Below, one piece after another: positions 59,310 through 64,000 of a DNA stretch of 64,000 nt (the stretch's first letter is position 1; every line of letters begins with the position of its first letter). A program made the translations under genes and the position numbers. The notes beneath the pieces are model-generated. The model ran no database searches. It was not told the DNA's origin and saw only the letters and a program-made list of their open reading frames with translations. The DNA is taken from the NCBI RefSeq assembly GCF_000174415.1, contig NZ_ACJM01000003.1, forward strand, positions 162,832 through 226,831. Reading direction: 5' to 3'. The DNA comes from Dethiobacter alkaliphilus AHT 1 (GTDB taxonomy: Bacteria; Bacillota; Dethiobacteria; Dethiobacterales; Dethiobacteraceae).

Positions 59310-60251
59310 TTAAAAGATGATAAAATGAATTATTGTTCTTAACAGGATTCCAACCAGAGCTCCTATGATGGCAGGTTTACCTACCGATGCAACACGGGGC
59401 CCGGAAGAAAACAGCACGGCAAAAGCCACCGGATCTAAAGTGTTTATTGCAAAGCCGGCTATCCGATTTAATTCTGTTGCCGTTAAAGCACCTTCTGCTA
59501 CCAGGTCTAAAGTTATTGCCATCATCGCAGTGCCGCCTGCCAGATATTTTGTTATCATCGGGAGCACAGCAATTCCCGGCACCCCAATACTAACTAATAG
59601 CGGAGACAAAGCAGTTTCCAGCAAATCAATTGCACCAACAGATCTTAAAATATTCACGAACAGCAGTGCTAATATCAGGGCAGGAAGAGTACTAAACACT
59701 ATGTGAACGCCTTCTTCTCCTCCCCTGTTAATAGTCTGTAGTATACCTCGCTTTTCGACCGGTGCAGCTTCAATAATTTTCTTGTTATTTTGTCCTTCTT
59801 CTCCCGAATCCTCTGTATCTGTCAATCGATAGGCGACAAACCCTGCCAGCAATCCCCCTGCCAGAGAAGTAGCTAATGCAACAGGGACGTTTAGCCCTGC
59901 AACAGCTAACGGAAAGGTAACGTTTGCCTGGGACATTGCCATAATTGCAGCCAATGTCGCAGCAATTTTCTGTTTTGAAATATGAATGTCTCGTTCAATA
60001 ATTTTTAAAGTACTCAAGGGGGCTGCAAAGTTTACAAACATAACCTGTAGAATAGCAAACACCCCCAGACCAGGGAGTCCAAATAAAATTAGAATTGGTG
60101 ATAATTTTAAGGCGACCCGACCTAAAATACCCTTCTCTTCTAACACCTTCATAAAAGACATCATTATCACCATAACAGGTAATAGCACATATAAGGCGAG
60201 ATTTATTCCTGTCTCACCTGAAGTTAGTAGTAGTTCAATAATATTTTGCAA
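59310..60251 (-). CDS. Nucleoside-recognition (Gate) domain membrane protein
   Basis: 313 residues with eight or nine membrane helices. Two Gate-like halves are visible: helices at about 15-35 and 48-75 followed by LSTLKIIERDIHISKQKIAATLAAIMAMSQANVTFPLAVAG, then after a charged loop (about 148-175) GGEEGVHIVFSTLPALILALLFVN and YLAGGTAMMAITLDLVAEGA. Such proteins form or support membrane channels for small organic solutes. No regulator-specific substrate hint. A sigma-54 promoter lies 320 bases upstream. Confidence 0.8.
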   Translation of the reverse strand: MQNIIELLLTSGETGINLALYVLLPVMVIMMSFMKVLEEKGILGRVALKLSPILILFGLPGLGVFAILQVMFVNFAAPLSTLKIIERDIHISKQKIAATLAAIMAMSQANVTFPLAVAGLNVPVALATSLAGGLLAGFVAYRLTDTEDSGEEGQNNKKIIEAAPVEKRGILQTINRGGEEGVHIVFSTLPALILALLFVNILRSVGAIDLLETALSPLLVSIGVPGIAVLPMITKYLAGGTAMMAITLDLVAEGALTATELNRIAGFAINTLDPVAFAVLFSSGPRVASVGKPAIIGALVGILLRTIIHFIIF

Positions 60252-60313
60252 AACAATTCTCCTCTAATTTTTATTTCACAATAGTAGAACAGCTTAAAGG
60301 TCATGCCTTATCA

Positions 60314-60478
60314 TCAACTGGTAAGTACAGCTTTCTCCGCTGTTGCCGGCATGGAAAGTCCGCTTATCTCAGCCATTAATTCACCGGTACTTGAATCGGT
60401 AACGGGCATATAATTTTCGGTTTTGACTGCCTCCATTCTCCGTGGACACAGTACTCCAAGCGCTTTACCATATGTCAT
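60314..60478 (-). CDS. Aldehyde-dehydrogenase-like N-terminal fragment, 54 residues
   Basis: ATG 60478, close behind AAGGAG, opens a 54-residue frame. The stretch TDSSTGELMAEI followed by PATAEKAV resembles the N-terminus of aldehyde dehydrogenases (NPATGEVIAEVP...TAEDVDAAV). The rest of such an enzyme is absent, so it is either a relic of a deleted gene or a small protein by coincidence. It lies between the sigma-54 promoter (60556) and the Gate protein. Confidence 0.4.
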   Translation of the reverse strand: MTYGKALGVLCPRRMEAVKTENYMPVTDSSTGELMAEISGLSMPATAEKAVLTS

Positions 60479-60555
60479 CACTCCTTCTGCTTTGGGTCAA
60501 ACTATCGAAGCGCAGTAATCAATAGTCTGTAACCGAGTGTCTTTTTATTATATAA

Positions 60556-60571
60556 AGCAAGGACCATGCCA
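60556..60571 (-). promoter_or_regulatory. Sigma-54 promoter before the Gate operon
   Basis: Minus strand TGGCATG-GTCC-TTGCT matches the -24/-12 consensus (TGGCAYR-N4-TTGCW). It faces the 60478 and 60251 frames and is divergent from the enhancer-binding protein gene at 60832. Confidence 0.75.
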
Positions 60572-60653
60572 TTTTACTAACTTTGAACAATTTCGATAAT
60601 TTTGCCGATTTTATGGGGCTTTCTGCGTTTTCATAGACAGTGGTAGATAGACA

Positions 60654-60708
60654 AGTGTAGTTATACATATACACTCAGCAGCGAAGTACATGTAGCGATA
60701 ATACTACA
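60654..60708. promoter_or_regulatory. Inverted repeats upstream of the sigma-54 promoter (candidate UAS)
   Basis: AGTGTA-N10-TACACT (60654-60675) and TGTAG-N8-CTACA (60691-60708) lie 83-137 bases upstream of the -24 box, the normal distance for enhancer-binding protein sites. Both share GTA/TAC half-site elements; no exact shared consensus. Confidence 0.4.
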
Positions 60709-60831
60709 CCCTTGATAACAGTACATCGCCAAGCATTCAGTATTATCCTTGAGCTTATTGGAAAAGTCTTCAAGCTTATGGTAAAGTAAAACTAATAACT
60801 TTAAAAACGCAGATAGCCGGAGGGGTAGTCT

Positions 60832-62220
60832 ATGGATTCAGAACTGGCGAAGATTTTTAAAGCTAAAGATACTTCATGCAATGTATGCAAAATTTACGAA
60901 TACATCCTAAATGTTATCCCGGAACCCATCGCCCTCGTAGACAACGAGGGTTATGTGGTTTTCTTCAATAAACAATATCAGGAATTTTTAAATATTTCGG
61001 ATGAAGAGGCCATTGGCAAACATGTTACCGAAATTATTGAAAACACCAGACTGCATGTAGTTATTTCCACTGAAAAGCCTGAAATAGATTACTTGCAAAA
61101 CATCAAGGGAAGAGAGGCTATAGTCCAGAGAATCCCGGTCTTTATGGATGGTAAGCTATTGGGCGCCATTGGCAAAATCAGCTTCCGTGATGTGGATGAG
61201 GTAAAATCACTGGCAAAAAAGCTGCAAGTAGCCGAAAACAAAGCAAAAAAATTCGAAAACGAACTAAGGTATACCGCAACCTATGACTTTGCCGATATTC
61301 TTGGCGTATCCCAGTCCATTACCGCAGTTAAAAGGCTTGCTCATAAGGTTGCAGCAACAAACACTAATGTTCTGATTCAGGGAGAAACCGGTGTTGGTAA
61401 AGAGCTATTTGCTCATGCCATTCATAACAATAGTAATAGTTGCAACGGGCCTTTTGTCAGCATCAATTGTGCAGCCATCCCGCAGGATTTATTAGAATCT
61501 GAGTTATTTGGCTACGATGAAGGGGCATTTACAGGGGCTCGAAAAAATGGGAAAATAGGAAAATTCGAACTGGCCGATGGTGGAACAATTTTTCTGGACG
61601 AAATTGGCGACATGCCTTTGGGGATGCAGTCAAAACTATTACGTGTCCTGCAGGACAGGCAGTTTGAGAGAGTAGGAGGCCTGACCAGACAAAAAGTAGA
61701 TGTCCGGGTTATTGCCGCTACCAATGTGAATATCGAAGATAAAGTCCGCAATAATGAATTCCGGGCAGACTTGTTTTACAGGTTAAATACCATTAGCCTG
61801 ATTATCCCGCCTTTAAGAGAACGATATGAAGATATCTCTCTGATAGTGGACAAAAGCCTCAAAAATCTAAACAGCTCAGAGTATGGCAATAAACGGTTCT
61901 CCTCACAGGCGATGCAAACCTTAACCATGTATGATTGGCCGGGAAATATCAGAGAACTTCTCAACGTGGTAGAACGGTTATTTTTTCTTGTAGACAGTGA
62001 CTTGGTAGAAGAAAATCATGTTAAACAAGCATTATCCGGCATAAATTCCGAAGAAAGAAAAAGCAACACCAATGCACTGGAAGACCAAATTCACCTCACT
62101 GAAAAAGATGCAATAATCAATGCTTTGGAGTCCTGTAACGGCAACAAGGCACAGGCCGCAAAACTACTAGGGATTCACCGGACCACCCTCTACCAGAAAA
62201 TGAAAAAGTTAAATATGTAA
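60832..62220 (+). CDS. Sigma-54 enhancer-binding regulator (PAS-AAA+-Fis)
   Basis: 462 residues. PAS domain at about 22-125 (IPEPIALVDNEGYVVFFNKQYQEFLN), AAA+ with Walker A GETGVGKE (about 184-191), GAFTGA in YDEGAFTGARKNGK (about 231), Walker B TIFLDEIGDM, R-finger region FRADLFYRLNTI, and a C-terminal Fis helix-turn-helix (NKAQAAKLLGIHRTTLYQKMKKL). It is divergent from the sigma-54 promoter at 60556, its obvious target. GGAGGGG precedes ATG 60832. Confidence 0.93.
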   Translation: MDSELAKIFKAKDTSCNVCKIYEYILNVIPEPIALVDNEGYVVFFNKQYQEFLNISDEEAIGKHVTEIIENTRLHVVISTEKPEIDYLQNIKGREAIVQRIPVFMDGKLLGAIGKISFRDVDEVKSLAKKLQVAENKAKKFENELRYTATYDFADILGVSQSITAVKRLAHKVAATNTNVLIQGETGVGKELFAHAIHNNSNSCNGPFVSINCAAIPQDLLESELFGYDEGAFTGARKNGKIGKFELADGGTIFLDEIGDMPLGMQSKLLRVLQDRQFERVGGLTRQKVDVRVIAATNVNIEDKVRNNEFRADLFYRLNTISLIIPPLRERYEDISLIVDKSLKNLNSSEYGNKRFSSQAMQTLTMYDWPGNIRELLNVVERLFFLVDSDLVEENHVKQALSGINSEERKSNTNALEDQIHLTEKDAIINALESCNGNKAQAAKLLGIHRTTLYQKMKKLNM

Positions 62221-62230
62221 GATCCTAAAT

Positions 62231-62263
62231 GAAAGAAGCCCGAAATTTTCGGGCTTCTTTCAT
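62231..62263. terminator. Bidirectional terminator
   Basis: Stem GAAAGAAGCCCGAAA / TTTCGGGCTTCTTTC around a small loop; T runs on both sides. Confidence 0.88.
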
Positions 62264-62279
62264 TCTTACAATATATCTA

Positions 62280-62485
62280 CTATAAACTCTGTCTTTCCTG
62301 GCGGAACTCTTCGGCTATTTTCGCGATCACTTTCTTCTCAATTCGGAAAACGTAGGATCGGGAGATGCCAAGGGATTTGGCGATTTCCTTTTGGGTTTTG
62401 CGCCGGCCCATGGGCAGGCCAAAGCGCATGGCCAGGACGGTGCGTTCGCGGAGTTTTAGCTTTGTTGCCAAAGCGGCAAACAGAC
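62280..62485 (-). pseudogene. Region-4 fragment of a SigK/SigE-like sigma factor
   Basis: The frame carries the full C-terminal DNA-binding region of a sporulation sigma factor: LRERTVLAMRFGL, GRRKTQKEIAKSLGISRS, SYVFRIEKKVIAK. No ATG/GTG start or ribosome site exists; only a TTG at 62471 within the homology. The preceding sigma regions 2-3 are absent. Either this is the C-terminal half of a sigK split by an inserted element (skin-like), or a decayed gene. Confidence 0.75.
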
Positions 62486-62514
62486 TACAAATTTCTTAAT
62501 AAAAGCTATGGTCA

Positions 62515-62886
62515 TTAGTCTCCAACAATAATGGCGGCACTCAGACAGCTAAGTGATACTATCATGCAAAAAAGAAACAGCTTCCGGTTAAAGTCTTTAA
62601 TATTTTCTTTTTCTTTATTTGTAATTCTTTTAGTTCTTCTACCAAGTAGAATGCTTTGCCTTTCTGAATATCGTTGTAATAATGGGAATAATTTAAAGAC
62701 TGGCTTGTCCAGTGCTTGAAATATTATTACTAAGTAAAAGAAAAACCATGGGAAAAAAGCTAAAACAAATAGAATTTGACTTATTTCTTTTGTTTGGAAG
62801 GAGCCTAATACAAAGCCAGGCAATATAAATAATATACTTAATTAAATTTTCAAGTATAAGTACGTCCAGAAAAATAATCTTTCCAT
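62515..62886 (-). pseudogene. Small membrane-protein gene with in-frame TAA
   Basis: ATG 62886 has a very good GAGGAGGAG ribosome site, and 14 codons later (62844-62842) an in-frame TAA stops it. The same frame then runs on for 109 codons to 62515, encoding about three hydrophobic segments. Without the stop it would be a 124-residue membrane protein. Downstream initiation at TTG 62823 has no ribosome site. It is therefore a likely nonsense-mutated gene; a sequencing error is possible. Confidence 0.6.
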
Positions 62887-62911
62887 TGCATACTCCTCCT
62901 CTCTAATATCG

Positions 62912-63187
62912 CTAAGTCAAGTAATCCAGAAATGACCCAAGTAAATAAGCTGCAATAATAGCGAGCGCAACATAAAATGGGTATTTAAGTCCTTTTTTCC
63001 AACCTTCTGCCGCAATCCCTAATGAATAAACACATATTAATAACCCAAGTGATGATATAGCTGATTTAAGCAAATTACTGGATATAGGTTGTTCAAATAA
63101 ATTAAAGGCAGACATAGTAATAAAAAACCAGTAAATCCCTATAAAAAATCCAAAAATAATTGTCCATATGTTACCTTGTAATTTCAA
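62912..63187 (-). CDS. Small membrane protein, hypothetical
   Basis: 91 residues with three hydrophobic segments (about 8-30, 38-60, 70-90), from a TTG start at 63187 with weak GGATGTG 10-15 bases upstream. No family recognised. Low GC and small membrane-protein character like its neighbours suggest accessory DNA. Confidence 0.45.
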   Translation of the reverse strand: MKLQGNIWTIIFGFFIGIYWFFITMSAFNLFEQPISSNLLKSAISSLGLLICVYSLGIAAEGWKKGLKYPFYVALAIIAAYLLGSFLDYLT

Positions 63188-63476
63188 GCTCTAAGTTCAC
63201 ATCCTTTTTAATCTAAAAAAACCCCACTTAACAAGAAGTTTTTTTGCAAAAAATGCGAATTGGGGCTTCAGTAAGTAGAACTTAATGAAACCCCGTTCTT
63301 ACGGAAGGCTATTTAAAACTTCTTACTGTACCACTTGAAGACCCTGAAATAAGTGCTGTAATAAAACCTTCCCCCCACAGTGACCGCTGGTTATGTTGTT
63401 GTCGGCTCGTTCTTTGATACGTAGAAATAATTGGCTGGTCAAGTTCTGAAGCATCACACCTGTTTTAAAGTGTTCA

Positions 63477-63821
63477 TTAATCGTCGCAAAGAATCCCTAT
63501 AATGATTATTGACAAGCCAACAAGGATAACTGAAGCGGTAATCATATAACCCAAAATATTAATTACATCACTAAGTTCTGAAATTACACTTAATCTAAAA
63601 AGTAGTAACAACACCATCACTACAACAATAAAGAAACTCTGACATGCAACAGCTAAAATGCTAACTGGCTTATTGGCTCTGAATATGAACAACAATCTGT
63701 TAAGCCAGCTAGGGATCTGAATAAAATACCCTACATGACGCTCTCTAATTGTTGATAAAATATATCCAATTATCCAAAAAGAAAAAATATAATATGCTAA
63801 TGTTCTAACCTCATTTTCCAT
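63477..63821 (-). CDS. Small membrane protein, hypothetical
   Basis: 114 residues from ATG 63821, behind GGGGTG. Hydrophobic segments at about 6-24, 40-75 and 80-110, with a basic loop (RERHVGYFIQIPSWLNRL). No family recognised; probably a membrane protein. It shares the small, AT-rich, hydrophobic character of the neighbouring genes. Confidence 0.55.
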   Translation of the reverse strand: MENEVRTLAYYIFSFWIIGYILSTIRERHVGYFIQIPSWLNRLLFIFRANKPVSILAVACQSFFIVVVMVLLLLFRLSVISELSDVINILGYMITASVILVGLSIIIIGILCDD

Positions 63822-64000
63822 TCTGCACCCCTGAATTAACTTTGTTTAAGTAAGTAACTTAAAGATGTTAATACAATATCTTCAAGCAACAAAACCGTGT
63901 ACATGCTACTTCAGCCCATTTATTTCTTAGACCAATATTTTTGCACTTCGTAATCACGCTTTTCCGTAATTCATCACAAATAAATCTTGACTGATATCCC

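Noticed and set aside
62280..62471. Intact small DNA-binding regulator
   Set aside because: It has no start codon with a ribosome site, and the homology begins before the TTG; it is a fragment of a longer sigma factor.

Overview
The window reads as chromosomal DNA of an anaerobic, spore-forming Firmicute (Clostridia-type). The evidence is strong Shine-Dalgarno sites, CotF-like coat proteins, a sporulation-type sigma fragment, PadR and DegV proteins, a TPP riboswitch with an intrinsic terminator, sigma-54 enhancer-binding regulators, NrfA and an oxygen-sensitive [NiFe] hydrogenase. A sulfur/hydrogen-metabolising anaerobe such as a Dethiobacter relative would fit, but that placement is inference. 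No rRNA, tRNA, CRISPR array, insertion sequence or transposase was seen.

Layout. 1-1463: thiS-thiF-thiG behind a TPP riboswitch (minus strand). 1534-11525: one long minus-strand operon, hydBGDA (cytoplasmic sulfhydrogenase-type [NiFe] hydrogenase), then maturation protease and hypABFCDE; a clear sigma-A promoter with a palindrome lies at 11544-11588. HypA lacks its usual zinc finger. 11754-13873: a secreted phosphodiester-glycosidase-domain protein and DegV. 14029-21033: envelope region with a secreted protein of three 100-residue repeats (broken by a 1-base deletion), a NarL-type two-component system, and a second secreted protein behind a structured leader. 21085-30628: housekeeping and accessory genes (nitrilase, DUF5658 pair, pseudopilin, aroE, yqeG, CotF-like pair, M23 peptidase, CHASE4-PAS-GGDEF-HD-GYP protein, PadR/HAAS pair).

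30733-41899: a fatty-acid/acyl-CoA catabolic block (acyl-CoA dehydrogenase, enoyl-CoA hydratase, thiolase, 3-hydroxyacyl-CoA dehydrogenase, MBL hydrolase, acyl-CoA ligase), a DUF362 protein, a permease-like protein and a sigma-54 enhancer-binding protein. Three -24/-12 promoters precede the three transcription units, and two copies of an identically built palindrome (ACGGTGS-N6-SCACCGT) sit upstream of two of them. 42115-47719: a di-haem lipoprotein, a Gln-rich protein, a KamA-family radical SAM enzyme, an SCP2 protein, NrfA, and an ECF sigma/anti-sigma-like pair. 48317-53174: two ABC export systems. 53332-59003: DUF3887 lipoproteins, an XRE/membrane pair and two PadR/membrane-protein pairs.

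59191-64000: a second sigma-54 regulator divergent from a fourth -24/-12 promoter that drives an aldehyde-dehydrogenase-like fragment and a Gate-domain membrane protein. Two separated fragments of one SigK/SigE-like sigma gene flank this block. Beyond them lies AT-rich DNA with small membrane-protein genes, one carrying an in-frame stop. This end looks like the edge of an inserted or rearranged segment.
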